The notes: generated from the sequence alone by a model not told the origin. Shown: positions 8,511 to 17,794, counted from the stretch's first letter. The stretch is DNA of 64,000 nt from Pontibacter actiniarum (GCF_003585765.1 NZ_CP021235.1:62001-126000); one strand, 5' to 3'. A program made the numbers and translations.

Positions 8511-9611
8511 ATGGCTATAGGATATCGATTTACAGAGTTTGTACCGCCTCAGGATGATAAACCCGGGTTCGACTCGCTGCTCAAGATCTTTATGCAGCTG
8601 GTCACGATTACGTCCGGCGACGTGGGGGAGGCGCTGAACTGGCTCAGCTCCCTGGATAAGCAGTACAAGCTGACGGGGGATGAGTACGGCATCGGCGATT
8701 TTATTGAGGACCTGAAGAAGAAAGGCTACCTGGACGAGAACCCGCAGGAGGGCGGCAGCCTGCAGCTCACCGCCAAGAGCGAGCAGAGCATTCGCAAAAG
8801 TGCGCTGGAGGAAATATTCGGGAAGCTGAAGAAAGGCGGCAAAGGCGGCCATGCCACGCCGCACACCGGTGTGGGCGATGAGGCCAGCGCTGACCGCCGG
8901 GAGTACCGCTTCGGTGATTCACTGGAGCAGATCTCCATGACTGACTCGCTGCGAAACGCCCAGGTGAACCACGGCATCGGCGACCTGCGGCTTACGGAGC
9001 AGGACCTGGAGGTGACGGAGACGGAGCACAAAACGCAGGCGTCCACGGTGCTGATGATCGACATCTCCCACTCCATGATCCTGTATGGCGAAGACCGCAT
9101 TACCCCGGCCAAAAAAGTTGCCATGGCCCTGGCGGAGCTGATCCGCCAGAAGTACCCGAAAGACACGCTGGATGTGATCGTGTTTGGCAACGACGCCTGG
9201 CAGATTGAGGTGAAAGACCTGCCATACCTGGAGGTGGGGCCGTACCATACCAACACCGTGGCCGGCCTGGAGCTGGCGATGGACATCCTGCGCAAGCGGA
9301 AAACCCAGAACAAGCAGATCTTCATGATCACCGACGGCAAGCCAACCTGCCTGAAGGAAGGGCTGCGCTACTATAAGAACAGCTTCGGGCTGGACCGCAA
9401 AGTGGTGAACAAAACGCTGAACCTGGCAGCCCAGTGCCGCCGGATCAAGATTCCGATCACCACCTTCATGATCGCCTCTGACCCTTACCTGCAGCAGTTT
9501 GTGGATGAGTTTACCAAGGTGAACAACGGGCAGGCGTACTACAGCAGCCTGAAGGGCTTGGGCCACATGGTGTTCCGGGACTACAAGCAGAACCGCAGGA
9601 AGAACTTTTAG
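8511..9611 (+). CDS. VWA-domain protein, partner of MoxR-like ATPase
   Basis: A 366-residue soluble protein. A helical N-terminal region (1-170) is followed by a von Willebrand factor A domain with the metal site intact: DISHS (D184, S186, S188), T249 in HTNTV, and D275 in MITDGKPT. There is no signal peptide. Proteins of this kind work with an AAA+ ATPase of the MoxR/magnesium-chelatase type, and such an ATPase is encoded 0.6 kb downstream at 10237. By analogy the pair may act as a chaperone or metal-insertase, but substrates for this branch are unknown. Confidence 0.88.
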   Translation: MAIGYRFTEFVPPQDDKPGFDSLLKIFMQLVTITSGDVGEALNWLSSLDKQYKLTGDEYGIGDFIEDLKKKGYLDENPQEGGSLQLTAKSEQSIRKSALEEIFGKLKKGGKGGHATPHTGVGDEASADRREYRFGDSLEQISMTDSLRNAQVNHGIGDLRLTEQDLEVTETEHKTQASTVLMIDISHSMILYGEDRITPAKKVAMALAELIRQKYPKDTLDVIVFGNDAWQIEVKDLPYLEVGPYHTNTVAGLELAMDILRKRKTQNKQIFMITDGKPTCLKEGLRYYKNSFGLDRKVVNKTLNLAAQCRRIKIPITTFMIASDPYLQQFVDEFTKVNNGQAYYSSLKGLGHMVFRDYKQNRRKNF

Positions 9612-9665
9612 AGAACCTTACCGGGTGCTTTGCCTGAACCCGTACCGCCCGTGACCCGACCCGCC

Positions 9666-10139
9666 ATGAAACGTGCCCTTTCCATCATACTGCCGTACCT
9701 GCTGGTGCAGCTCTGCACAGCGCTCCTGGCCTCGGGAGGCGCTATACTTTATGCGTTTACCGAGCTGCCGGGGCTGGTGCTGCTGGGGCTTTTCCTGCTG
9801 TTCCAGCTGGGTACCTATGTGCTGGTGCGGGGCGTGGAAAGTGCCGTGCAGCCGGGGCAGGGGCGTTGGCTGCGGGCGCTGCAGCAGGTGGTTGGCTCCG
9901 CGTTTATCGTAACGCTGCTGATTATACTTGCCGTTGTGTGCTGGATTGTGTTTGAGTACAGCATCTGGCGTCTTTCCGGCAACGGTGAGCTAGGCTATAC
10001 TTTACACCTGGAGCACGTGGTGGTATCCGTGGTGCCGCAGGTGGCGGAGGTACTGGTGCTGGGGGAGGTGCTGCGGCAGGCATGGCAGTGGCTGCTATAC
10101 CGGCCTTGGGCAGGCCAGCGCCTCACCGCCTCCGACTAA
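9666..10139 (+). CDS. Hypothetical membrane protein between VWA and ATPase genes
   Basis: A 157-residue protein from the ATG at 9666; a TTG at 9630 in frame would add 12 proline-rich residues, which I consider less likely. Three hydrophobic helices can be seen (about 7-29, 33-53 and 77-101), followed by an amphipathic, hydrophobic C-terminal segment. No family is recognised. Its position 54 bases after the VWA gene and about 100 before the ATPase gene suggests a part in the same system, perhaps as a membrane anchor; this is inference from order alone. Confidence 0.65.
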   Translation: MKRALSIILPYLLVQLCTALLASGGAILYAFTELPGLVLLGLFLLFQLGTYVLVRGVESAVQPGQGRWLRALQQVVGSAFIVTLLIILAVVCWIVFEYSIWRLSGNGELGYTLHLEHVVVSVVPQVAEVLVLGEVLRQAWQWLLYRPWAGQRLTASD

Positions 10140-10236
10140 ACTCCCGCTGCTTCCGTACAAAACATGCAGGCAGGTTACCAAATTTATACTTTCACGAATG
10201 TCGGTTACACGCTAACCGGTAAATGAGAACTGATAC

Positions 10237-11754
10237 ATGAACTACAGAGAAATTCCGGCTGAGAAACTACAACAGATAAAAACCCTAGGCCAGTTAAAAG
10301 CCGCTGGCTATGAACCGGAGAGCGTAAAGCAGGAGCTGCGCCGCAACCTCATCAAAAAGCTGCAGAACAAGGAGGAGATATTCCCCGGCATCTGGGGCTA
10401 TGAGGAAACGGTGATTCCGGATATGCAGCGGGCCATACTTTCGATGCACCACGTAAACCTGCTGGGCCTGCGCGGGCAGGCCAAAACGCGTATTGCCCGC
10501 CAGATGATAGACCTGCTGGACGAGTATATCCCCGTGGTGCAGGGCTCCGAGCTGAACGACGACCCGCTGCACCCGCTCTCGCGCTTTGCCAAAGACATGG
10601 TGCAGGAGCACGGCGACGATACGCCTATCGGGTGGATGCACCGCTCCGAGCGCTACACCGAAAAGCTGGCCACGCCCGATGTGTCGGTGGCGGACCTGAT
10701 CGGCGATGCCGACCCGATAAAGGCGGCTACCCTCAAGCTGCCGTATTCCGATGAGCGCGTGATTCACTTCGGCCTGATCCCGCGCTCGCACCGCGGCATT
10801 TTTGTGATCAACGAGCTGCCCGACCTGCAGGCGCGCATACAGGTGGCGCTGTTCAACATTCTGCAGGAGGGCGATATCCAGATCCGCGGCTTTAAAGTAC
10901 GCATGCCCCTGGATATCCAATTTGTGTTCACGGCCAACCCGGAGGATTATACCAACCGTGGCTCCATCGTAACGCCGCTTAAAGACAGGATTGACTCCCA
11001 GATCATCACCCACTACCCTAAATCGATTGAGACGGGCAAGAAGATTACACAGCAGGAGGCAAAGGTAAAGGCCGGGCAAGGGGAGCTGGTGCAGACCAAC
11101 GACATCATCGGCGACCTGATAGAGCAGGTGGCCTTTGAGGCGCGCGAAAGCGAGTATGTGGACGCAAAGAGCGGCGTGTCGGCCCGTTTAACGATCTCTG
11201 CCTACGAAAACCTGCTGAGTGCGGCCGAGCGCCGTGCCTTGCTGAATGGCGAGCGCCAAACTTACGTGCGGATAGCAGACTTTCTCAACACCATACCTGC
11301 AGTAACAGGTAAGGTAGAGCTAGTGTATGAAGGAGAGCAGGAGGGAGCCGGGCATGTGGCGCAGGTGTTGATGGGCAAAGCCATCCGCACGCAGTTCCTG
11401 CATTACTTCCCGGACCCGGACAAGGCCAAGAAGTTAAAGCAGGGCAACCCGTACAAGAAGATCACCGACTGGTTCGGCGACGGAAACGCCATCGATATCC
11501 TGAACGATGCCGCCAGCGGAGACTATAAAAAGGCCCTGCAACGTGTGCCGGGGTTGGCAGAGCTGGTAGAGAAGCAACAGCCCGATGCCAAAGGCGACGA
11601 AAAGCTGTTTATGATGGAGTTTGCCCTGCACGGCCTGGCCGAGCACAGCCAGCTCAGTAAAAACCGCCTCAGCACAGGCCTTCAGTTCAAAGACCTGCTC
11701 AGCGGGATGTTTACCATGCCCAGCTTCGGTGATGAGGAGGATGAAGACTATTAA
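10237..11754 (+). CDS. MoxR / magnesium-chelatase-like AAA+ ATPase
   Basis: A 505-residue AAA+ ATPase. The Walker A loop is GLRGQAKTR at 77-85, a form found in a distinct magnesium-chelatase-like branch. Walker B is GIFVINELPDL (187-197), with Asn192 where most ATPases have Asp and Glu193 kept. FTANPEDYTNRG (231-242) is the sensor-1 region, and an Arg-containing arm follows (TPLKDRID). The C-terminal 200 residues are helical and end in a very acidic tail (GDEEDEDY). Together with the VWA protein at 8511 it forms the usual ATPase-plus-VWA pair. A perfect hairpin terminator follows 30 bases after its stop. Confidence 0.9.
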   Translation: MNYREIPAEKLQQIKTLGQLKAAGYEPESVKQELRRNLIKKLQNKEEIFPGIWGYEETVIPDMQRAILSMHHVNLLGLRGQAKTRIARQMIDLLDEYIPVVQGSELNDDPLHPLSRFAKDMVQEHGDDTPIGWMHRSERYTEKLATPDVSVADLIGDADPIKAATLKLPYSDERVIHFGLIPRSHRGIFVINELPDLQARIQVALFNILQEGDIQIRGFKVRMPLDIQFVFTANPEDYTNRGSIVTPLKDRIDSQIITHYPKSIETGKKITQQEAKVKAGQGELVQTNDIIGDLIEQVAFEARESEYVDAKSGVSARLTISAYENLLSAAERRALLNGERQTYVRIADFLNTIPAVTGKVELVYEGEQEGAGHVAQVLMGKAIRTQFLHYFPDPDKAKKLKQGNPYKKITDWFGDGNAIDILNDAASGDYKKALQRVPGLAELVEKQQPDAKGDEKLFMMEFALHGLAEHSQLSKNRLSTGLQFKDLLSGMFTMPSFGDEEDEDY

Positions 11755-11784
11755 TCGAGTGCTGCGTCTCGAGTTATACTTTAG

Positions 11785-11817
11785 AAAAGGCAGGAGTTGT
11801 TAATACTCCTGCCTTTT
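11785..11817. terminator. Bidirectional intrinsic terminator
   Basis: Perfect 13-base arms (AAAAGGCAGGAGT and its complement) around a 7-base loop, with a T run after the right arm and an A run before the left arm. It lies between the converging ATPase gene and the small gene at 11822. Confidence 0.85.
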
Positions 11818-11821
11818 TCTT

Positions 11822-12112
11822 TTACCTGCCAAGTAGTTCTCTTGCGATTTGCTCCCATTCCTCTTGCAGCGTAAGGGCTGGTCTGTGTTTGCCGGCTCTG
11901 CGGTACCAGTAGTCGGCGTTCCACGTGTCGCCCTCCTGGCGGTGCAGGTAGGCGTGTATCCAGGCGGCGGTTTGGTCGGGGAGGTCCTGGACCGTGGCGT
12001 GTGCTTGGTCCCAGTTTCCTTTTGCCTCGTGCCACAGCGCCTGCAGGTACACTGAGGTCTCCGGTGGGGGAGCATCGTGCTGCAGGCTTGCCTTAAAACT
12101 TCTGTAGTCCAT
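11822..12112 (-). CDS. Small conserved-looking cytoplasmic protein
   Basis: A 96-residue protein without signal peptide or membrane helix. It contains paired helices that resemble a TPR-like unit (LWHEAKGNWDQAHATVQDL, then WNADYWYRRAGK), with aromatic and charged residues typical of a folded protein. I recall similar short proteins in Bacteroidota but cannot name a family. It shares a terminator with the converging ATPase gene, which supports it as a real transcript end. Confidence 0.7.
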   Translation of the reverse strand: MDYRSFKASLQHDAPPPETSVYLQALWHEAKGNWDQAHATVQDLPDQTAAWIHAYLHRQEGDTWNADYWYRRAGKHRPALTLQEEWEQIARELLGR

Positions 12113-12640
12113 GGGTGCAGTGGTTATGTGTGCTACCTATGCCCGGCCGGTGCTCAACGCTCTTCCTCCAGGCCTGTGGTTTTGCTTTTATACGTGTAAC
12201 CCATACGGTAAACGGCGGCCCTTTGCCAGGTATAAACGCTATACTTGGCAAGCGTGTGTACTAGCGTATACACTGGCAGGTACATTCCTGCCCTATTGGG
12301 CTGTAATCGGTTGGCCAGTCAGCAGGAGGCGCTACATAAGGGATTCCTTTTCAGCGGTGCAGCCAGGTCCAGCCAGACGCCAGCAGGTGAAGCAAGGTGA
12401 GCCGTATGGTCGGAAAGCTTCCCCAAACTCTCTGTGAAACCCATTGCCCGGGAGCTGCCTTATCTGCTCTAAAAGCCTTGTGTTTGCTCAAATGTTGCAC
12501 TCGATAAGCTTTACAGCGTCAGTAGCCACAGAGGTTTAACTTGTCCTGTGCATGAAGGGGCGCTGTGGCGAAGGCCTCCTGCGTGAAAAACCTGTACATT
12601 CTTTACCAAACGGAAACACCTGAAAGCTACACTGCCTGCG
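12113..12640. other. 528-base gap without a supported gene
   Basis: A plus-strand reading frame covers 12111-12437 but its translation is rich in Cys, Trp, Pro and Arg with no domain-like pattern, and it begins on the start codon of the opposite gene. No terminator, tRNA or repeat is seen. One AAGTATA/TATACTT word is present near 12240. Confidence 0.6.
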
Positions 12641-13291
12641 TTACAGCCGGCACTCAACGCCGAGGGAGAGTTGCAGAAGCTGCAGGTGCTTACCGCCGCC
12701 TTTGTTAAAGCTGCCGAAGTAATACATGTAGTCCGGGGTGAGGGTAATGGCGAGGTGGGGAGTGTGGTTGTACTTGGCTACAGCACCTGCCCCCACTCCA
12801 AACACGTTTTGGCAGTAGTCACGGACCAGCAGCGAGGTCTTTTCGCTGCGGCCGTCTCCGTAGGTGGTTTCTTCCTTTTTACTGCTGGCAAACAAGGCGC
12901 GAGCGCCTGCAGCGGCAAACACCTCCAGCTTTCCTGTGCCGGCTACGCGGTGGTCATAGTTAAGGTGTACCCCCTGTGCTTTAACGGTTACTTCTGTTTG
13001 GCTGGGTATCAAAGGGTCGGGGTGCAAGGTGCTGTAACCGTAGTCGAGCTCAGAGCGCAGTTTCATACTTGTCAGTTCCAGGCGTACCCTGCTCTTCTCG
13101 CTGATGTACACCCCCAGCTGGGCCGGAAAAACAACCCCTGCCTTGTTGCTGAAGCTGGCTCCGGCTTTGGCAGGGAGCCCGTTGTCTGTCGTGAAGACAG
13201 CGCCTGCCCCTGCACCAAAGAAGTACTTGCCCTGGCAAAAGCCGTAGGTGGAGAGGAGCGTAAAAGTGAGCAGGAGGATAAGCTGTTTCAT
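12641..13291 (-). CDS. Outer-membrane beta-barrel protein
   Basis: A 216-residue exported protein with a clear signal peptide (about residues 1-20, ending FCQ). The mature part alternates hydrophobic and polar residues in strands of about ten residues, with Gly-rich turns (GAGAGAVF, VFGVGAGAVAKY), and it ends in a strand (LQLSLGVECRL). This fits the small outer-membrane beta-barrel class (OMP_b-brl) common in Bacteroidota. The function is not known. It has no operon partner within 100 bases on the same strand. Confidence 0.8.
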   Translation of the reverse strand: MKQLILLLTFTLLSTYGFCQGKYFFGAGAGAVFTTDNGLPAKAGASFSNKAGVVFPAQLGVYISEKSRVRLELTSMKLRSELDYGYSTLHPDPLIPSQTEVTVKAQGVHLNYDHRVAGTGKLEVFAAAGARALFASSKKEETTYGDGRSEKTSLLVRDYCQNVFGVGAGAVAKYNHTPHLAITLTPDYMYYFGSFNKGGGKHLQLLQLSLGVECRL

Positions 13292-13399
13292 GTGGTTATG
13301 GGGTAAATTTATGGATGGGATAGCGTGGCGCGCAACCGCCTGCCCACTGGCAGAGCTGTGTTTCTACCGGAGTGGGACAGGTGCGTGTGCTTATTTCTA

Positions 13400-13843
13400 T
13401 TACTCCTCAAAGTTGTCGTAGTAGGTAAAGTCTTTCGTGATCTTTCCGTTCTCCACAGTGAAAATGGTACAGATGGGCAGCTCAAAGGCTGAGCCATCCG
13501 GTGCAGTGCCGCTCGATACGAACTCCACAACCACGTGTTTCTCCCCTGAAGGGTACAGCTGTACCACCCTGTCCTGCAAATCCGGGAACACCCCGTTTAG
13601 CTCGCTGTACTTCTGAGCCGTCTGTGCCCGTGTCTGCCTTACGATCCCCGGGCCCAGGGAGGGGTCTTTAAACTCTGCGGTTTCTGTGTACATGTCCGCC
13701 ATCTTCTCCCAATCATGGTTGTTGAAGTGCTCAAAGTACTGGTTTACCAGCTTTACGTTTTCGGAGTCCATTGTTTCTTGGTTAGGGGTATCACATGAGT
13801 TTAAAGCCAGTAAGGCGGCGAAAAGAAGGAAGGTGTTTTTCAC
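13400..13843 (-). CDS. SnoaL-like (NTF2-fold) lipoprotein
   Basis: A 147-residue protein with a signal peptide ending in the lipobox LNSC (C at about 17), so a predicted lipoprotein. The mature part is a single SnoaL/NTF2-like domain: an N-terminal helix (LVNQYFEHFNNHDWEKMADMYTE) and then four strands (HVVVEFVSSGTAPDG, PICTIFTVENGKI). NTF2-like folds include polyketide cyclases, but small lipoprotein versions in Bacteroidota mostly have no known activity, and I would not assign one. Confidence 0.82.
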   Translation of the reverse strand: MKNTFLLFAALLALNSCDTPNQETMDSENVKLVNQYFEHFNNHDWEKMADMYTETAEFKDPSLGPGIVRQTRAQTAQKYSELNGVFPDLQDRVVQLYPSGEKHVVVEFVSSGTAPDGSAFELPICTIFTVENGKITKDFTYYDNFEE

Positions 13844-14193
13844 AGGTCATTTTGCTAAAGCTGTCTGATGTAAGGTGGTTGCTGGCCCGCCGCACAATCG
13901 TAAACAAATGCTTTTATTCTGATGTGCAGCAACAGCATCCGGCTGCGTGGCTATGCCGCCTCTCTTGTCGTTCACACACGGGCAGTTGCCGGATCTCGCC
14001 TGCTGCTGCTTGGTAGTATAAATATAAGAAGATATAGTGATACAAAGTGGGTGCGTGCTCGAAAAATTTAGCCTGCCCTGAGTTTGGAGTGAGTGCCGGA
14101 GGCAGTACCTGCTGCGGAAGCCTCCCCAGGCCAGGGCGGGCGTAAAAGGGGGCCTTGGATAACCCTAAGCTGAAAAGGATAGTACCCTTGCCT
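13844..14193. other. 350-base gap without a supported gene
   Basis: This lies between two divergently transcribed genes and should hold both promoters. No exact TAnnTTTG box was found on either strand. An in-frame TTG at 14155 could extend the following gene by 13 residues. Nothing else recognisable. Confidence 0.5.
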
Positions 14194-14925
14194 ATGGAGC
14201 ATCATGTATCTATCTGGCCGGTGTTGGTGCTGGCACTTATCCATTTCTTTGGCACCCGCCTACGGTTTCTGGCGGGGGTGCCGCGTAGCGTGTGGCTGTC
14301 GGTAGCCGGCGGTGTGTCGGTAGCCTACGTGTTTCTGCACCTGTTCCCGGAGCTAAGCGAGGGGCAGGAGCACGTGGAGGAGGCCTTTGTCGGGGAGGGT
14401 TTTCTGCGGCACCACGTCTACATTATGGCCCTGATTGGGCTGAGCGTGTTTTATGGGCTGGAGCGGAAAATGGTGTCCGCTAAAGAGGAGCAGAAAGAGA
14501 AGAAAGTCGATAACAAGCCGCCTCCCGGCCTTTTCTGGGTGCACATGGCCTCCTTTGCCATCTACAACGCCCTGATCGGCTACATTCTCTTTACCCGGGA
14601 GGAGGGGCCGCTGCAGCAACTGGTGCTGTTTTCAATCGCCATGGCGCTGCATTTTGTCGTGAACGACTTCGGTTTGCAGGAGCATCACCATGACCGCTAC
14701 CGGAAGTATGGCCGCTGGCTTTTAGTGCTGGCGCTGGTAGCAGGGTGGGGCACAGGCTACCTGGTAACGGTATCGCACACGCTGGTGGTGCTGGTGCTGT
14801 CTTTCGTGGGAGGGGGCGTTATACTTAACGTGCTGAAGGAAGAGTTGCCCGAGGAGCGCAAAAGCCGCTACTGGGCCTTTGCGCTGGGGGCGTTCTTATA
14901 TGCTATACTGCTGTTGTCTCTTTAG
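14194..14925 (+). CDS. ZIP-like integral membrane protein
   Basis: A 243-residue protein from ATG 14194 with seven or eight hydrophobic helices and a charged, Lys/Glu-rich cytoplasmic loop around residues 97-113. The segment AYVFLHLFPELSEGQ near residue 45 resembles the metal-binding helix of ZIP transporters, and HHHDR lies in another loop. Metal transport is a guess from this resemblance, since the paired HxxPE motif of true ZIP proteins is not complete. Its 3' end overlaps the converging symporter gene by 23 bases. Confidence 0.72.
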   Translation: MEHHVSIWPVLVLALIHFFGTRLRFLAGVPRSVWLSVAGGVSVAYVFLHLFPELSEGQEHVEEAFVGEGFLRHHVYIMALIGLSVFYGLERKMVSAKEEQKEKKVDNKPPPGLFWVHMASFAIYNALIGYILFTREEGPLQQLVLFSIAMALHFVVNDFGLQEHHHDRYRKYGRWLLVLALVAGWGTGYLVTVSHTLVVLVLSFVGGGVILNVLKEELPEERKSRYWAFALGAFLYAILLLSL

Positions 14926-16207
14926 GCGGGTGCAGCTGGCCCTCGGTGCGGGCCACCATCATTGACACGGTGGCATCGCCGGTTACGTTCACGGTCGTGC
15001 GCAGCATGTCCAGAATCCGGTCCGGGGCAAGTATCAGGGCAATGCCCTCGATCGGGATGCCTGCCTGCTGCAGTACGATCACGAGCATCACAATGCCTGC
15101 TCCGGGCACGGCCGCGGCCCCGATAGAGGCCAGGGTCGCCGTCATGACAATGCCGAGCTGGGCCATGATGTCCAGCTGAATGCCGTAAGCCTGCGCGATG
15201 AACACAGCGGCCACGGCCTGGTAAAGGCTTGTGCCGTCCATGTTAATGGTAGCGCCCAGCGGCAGGACGAAGCTGGTGATCTCTTTGTTGATGCCCAGGT
15301 TCTGCTCGGCGCACTCCATGGTTACCGGCAGCGTCGCGGCGCTGGAGGAGGTGGAGAAAGCCAGCATCTGCGCCGGGAAAATGCCTTTGAAAAACGATTT
15401 ATACTTTGTTTTGCCTACCGTTGTCACCAGTAGCGGGTACACCACGAAGATCATCAAGGCCAGGCCCACAATCACTACAATGCAGTAGTAGCCCAGCACC
15501 AGCAGCAGCTCTACGGCGGCGCCCGGGTCGTCGCCGGCAAACTCCACCACCAGCCCCGCCAGCAGCGCAAACACGCCATAAGGGGCCGTGGCCATAATCA
15601 GGTCCACGATCTGGAGTATGACCAGGTTCACGCCTTCGAAGAAGTCGTTGACGGGCTGGGCCTTGTCAGCGGGAATCATGATGAGGGCAACGCCGAAGAG
15701 CAGGGCAAAGAAGATAACCTGCAGCATGGCGCTGTTGGTGGTAAGGGAGCCAAAAATGTTGCTCGGCACAATATCGATGAGGGGCTGCAATGGCCCTTGC
15801 TGTTCCACAGCTGCCGCGTCCGAAGATTTTTCAACCGTAGTGGAGGCGAACTGCTCCTTAAACTCCTCGCGCTTCTCCGGCGAGAAGGCCTTGCCCGGCT
15901 CAAACACATTCACCAGCACCAGGCCCAGCACCACGGCCACCACCGTGGTCATGAGGTAAATGCCGATGGTCTTGGAGCCGATGCGCGAGAGGCGGCTCAC
16001 ATCGCTGAGGCTGGAGACCCCGGTAATGAGCGACACCAGCACCAGCGGCACGGCAATCAGCTTAAGCAGGTTAATAAAGATGGTGCCGAAGGGCTTCACC
16101 CAGTCTGAGGTGAATTCAACGAGGCCGAGGTAGCTGGCCAGCATTCCCCATAGCACGCCCAGGGCCATGCCGATCAGAATTTGCCAGTGTAAAGCGAGTT
16201 TCTTCAT
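14903..16207 (-). CDS. Dicarboxylate/amino acid:cation symporter (DAACS)
   Basis: A 434-residue sodium- or proton-coupled symporter for dicarboxylates such as glutamate, aspartate or C4-dicarboxylates. The family hallmarks are present: the serine-rich hairpin STSSSAATLPVT and the NMDGT motif of the substrate site, followed by a second re-entrant loop (AAAVPGAGIVML). The start is set at 16207 (MKKLALHWQILIG); an in-frame ATG 23 codons upstream gives a charged extension unlike the family. A hydrophilic insert near residues 100-140 is a little longer than in E. coli GltP. The exact substrate cannot be read. Confidence 0.93.
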   Translation of the reverse strand: MKKLALHWQILIGMALGVLWGMLASYLGLVEFTSDWVKPFGTIFINLLKLIAVPLVLVSLITGVSSLSDVSRLSRIGSKTIGIYLMTTVVAVVLGLVLVNVFEPGKAFSPEKREEFKEQFASTTVEKSSDAAAVEQQGPLQPLIDIVPSNIFGSLTTNSAMLQVIFFALLFGVALIMIPADKAQPVNDFFEGVNLVILQIVDLIMATAPYGVFALLAGLVVEFAGDDPGAAVELLLVLGYYCIVVIVGLALMIFVVYPLLVTTVGKTKYKSFFKGIFPAQMLAFSTSSSAATLPVTMECAEQNLGINKEITSFVLPLGATINMDGTSLYQAVAAVFIAQAYGIQLDIMAQLGIVMTATLASIGAAAVPGAGIVMLVIVLQQAGIPIEGIALILAPDRILDMLRTTVNVTGDATVSMMVARTEGQLHPPKETTAV

Positions 16208-16507
16208 ACGCAGTAGTAGCGGCGGAGGCAAGCACGAGTACTTGTCCCTCTCTAACAGTATATTAAGATGATACACATAAACCTGGCACCTCCCAAAGCC
16301 GGGGCAGGCAAAGCAGATATCCCCTTTATAGGTGCCGAACAGTTGTTAGGTAAATTTAAGCATAATTAGGCTTGTATCCGGTAAACTGTTTTAAATATTC
16401 TATTTTTAGCAGCATAATTCATGTTTGGGCTGTTTCTCCTGCAGCTAACTACCAGCCCGGGTAACCGTACAAGTCAGCATCTATCACCGTTACAACACAC
16501 ATACAGC
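16208..16507. other. 300-base gap between divergent transporter genes
   Basis: It should carry both promoters. On the plus strand TATTTTTA at 16401-16408 is one base off the -7 consensus. The reading frame of the next gene is open from an ATG at 16421, but the extra 29 residues are unlike ZIP proteins. Confidence 0.45.
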
Positions 16508-17260
16508 ATGATACCACTTTGGCTACAGGCAGGGTTATACGGATTATTGGCAGGTTTAGCCTTAGTAGTGGGTGCGGTTACAGGTTGTTTTGTGCCGATA
16601 AAGCAGCGTGTAGTGGCAGGTATCATGGCTTTTGGCAGTGGTGTGCTGGTGTCGGCCTTAAGCTTTGAGTTGATGGGGGAGGCCTACGAACGCGGTGGCT
16701 TTGATGCGACCGTGGTCGGTTTTCTGGCAGGTGCGGCTATCTACACGTTTGCCAACTGGGTACTGGCAAAGCAGGGGGCCAAACACCGCAAGCGCTCAGG
16801 AAAACAGCAGCCGTCGGAGTCGGAAGAAAGCGGCAGCGGTATGGCCCTTGCCATTGGCTCTCTGATTGATGGCATACCAGAGGCTATGGTGATAGGCATT
16901 AGCATGATTGCCGGAGGCGCTGTAAGTATGGTCGCACTCATCGCGGTTTGCCTGTCTAACGTTCCGGAAGGTTTATCAAGTGCGGTGGGCATGAAGAACG
17001 CCGGCAGGTCTAAGGCTTACATCTTCGGTGTCTGGGGAAGTATAGCGCTTATACTGGGCTTTGCCTCGCTGGCGGGCTATACTGTGTTTAGTGGTTTGCC
17101 CGATGATGTTATTGCCGCTACCACCGCGTTGGCTGCCGGTGCCATACTGGCCATGGTTTCCGACACCATGATACCCGAAGCGTTTGAGCAGGCACATAAC
17201 ATGACGGGGCTGATCACGGTGCTGGGCTTTCTGGTAGCCTTTGTGCTAAGCCATCTGTAG
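16508..17260 (+). CDS. ZIP-family metal transporter
   Basis: A 250-residue inner-membrane protein with eight helices. The two metal-binding helices can be recognised: SLIDGIPEAMVIG and SNVPEGLSSAVG, which are the HxxPE-like and NxPEG motifs of ZIP transporters such as ZupT (here Asp replaces the first His). A basic cytoplasmic loop (KQGAKHRKRSGKQQPSES) separates helices 3 and 4. It probably imports or exports zinc or another divalent metal. It has its own terminator, shared with the converging cyclophilin gene. Confidence 0.88.
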   Translation: MIPLWLQAGLYGLLAGLALVVGAVTGCFVPIKQRVVAGIMAFGSGVLVSALSFELMGEAYERGGFDATVVGFLAGAAIYTFANWVLAKQGAKHRKRSGKQQPSESEESGSGMALAIGSLIDGIPEAMVIGISMIAGGAVSMVALIAVCLSNVPEGLSSAVGMKNAGRSKAYIFGVWGSIALILGFASLAGYTVFSGLPDDVIAATTALAAGAILAMVSDTMIPEAFEQAHNMTGLITVLGFLVAFVLSHL

Positions 17261-17272
17261 ATGCCTGAAAAG

Positions 17273-17307
17273 CAAAAGCCAGCTACACACCGTGTGGCTG
17301 GCTTTTG
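17273..17307. terminator. Bidirectional intrinsic terminator
   Basis: 16-base arms with a single G-T type mismatch around ACC; CAAAAGCCAGC on the left and GCTGGCTTTTG on the right. It lies between converging genes. Confidence 0.8.
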
Positions 17308-17335
17308 TGATATAAAAAAACGGTAGCGCGGTTGC

Positions 17336-17794
17336 TTAAGCCTCGTTCACTACAATCTTTTCGATGCGGTCGTTGGCTTTGATCTGGTCGATCACGTCCT
17401 CGCCTTCCACTACTTTACCGAAAACGGTGTGGTTGCGGTCCAGGTGGGCTGTGTTTTTGCGGCTGTGGCAGATAAAGAACTGCGAACCACCTGTGTTGCG
17501 GCCGGCATGCGCCATGCTCAGCACACCGCGGTCGTGGTACTGGTTCTCACCTGTCAGCTCGCAGTCGATTTTGTAGCCGGGGCCACCGGTGCCCGGAGCG
17601 CCTTTGGCACCCTCGCGGGTGTTAGGGCAACCACCCTGGATAACGAAGTCAGGAATGACACGGTGGAAAGTCAGGCCGTCGTAGAAGCCCTCTTTTGCCA
17701 GCTTTATAAAGTTATCTACGGTTTTAGGAGCGTCTTTCTCATAAAACTCCACTTTCATTACGCCTTTGGCAGTATGGATGTCTGCAGTTCTCAT
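17336..17794 (-). CDS. Cyclophilin-type peptidyl-prolyl isomerase
   Basis: A 152-residue single-domain cyclophilin without signal peptide, so cytoplasmic. The active-site stretch [13 protein letters not shown] (R in FHR, then F and Q) and the later [16 protein letters not shown] are well conserved, and NHTVFGKV near the C-terminus completes the domain. It catalyses cis-trans isomerisation of prolyl bonds during folding. Single gene with its own -7 box. Confidence 0.95.
   Translation of the reverse strand: MRTADIHTAKGVMKVEFYEKDAPKTVDNFIKLAKEGFYDGLTFHRVIPDFVIQGGCPNTREGAKGAPGTGGPGYKIDCELTGENQYHDRGVLSMAHAGRNTGGSQFFICHSRKNTAHLDRNHTVFGKVVEGEDVIDQIKANDRIEKIVVNEA

Noticed and set aside
10180..10200. 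TATACTTTC as promoter of the ATPase gene
   Set aside because: It does not fit TAnnTTTG, and TATACTT words are found all over the window, so the match has no weight.
12111..12437. 108-codon plus-strand reading frame in a long gap
   Set aside because: Composition (many Cys, Trp, Arg, Pro) is not protein-like, there is no promoter box, and it starts within the start codon of the opposite gene.
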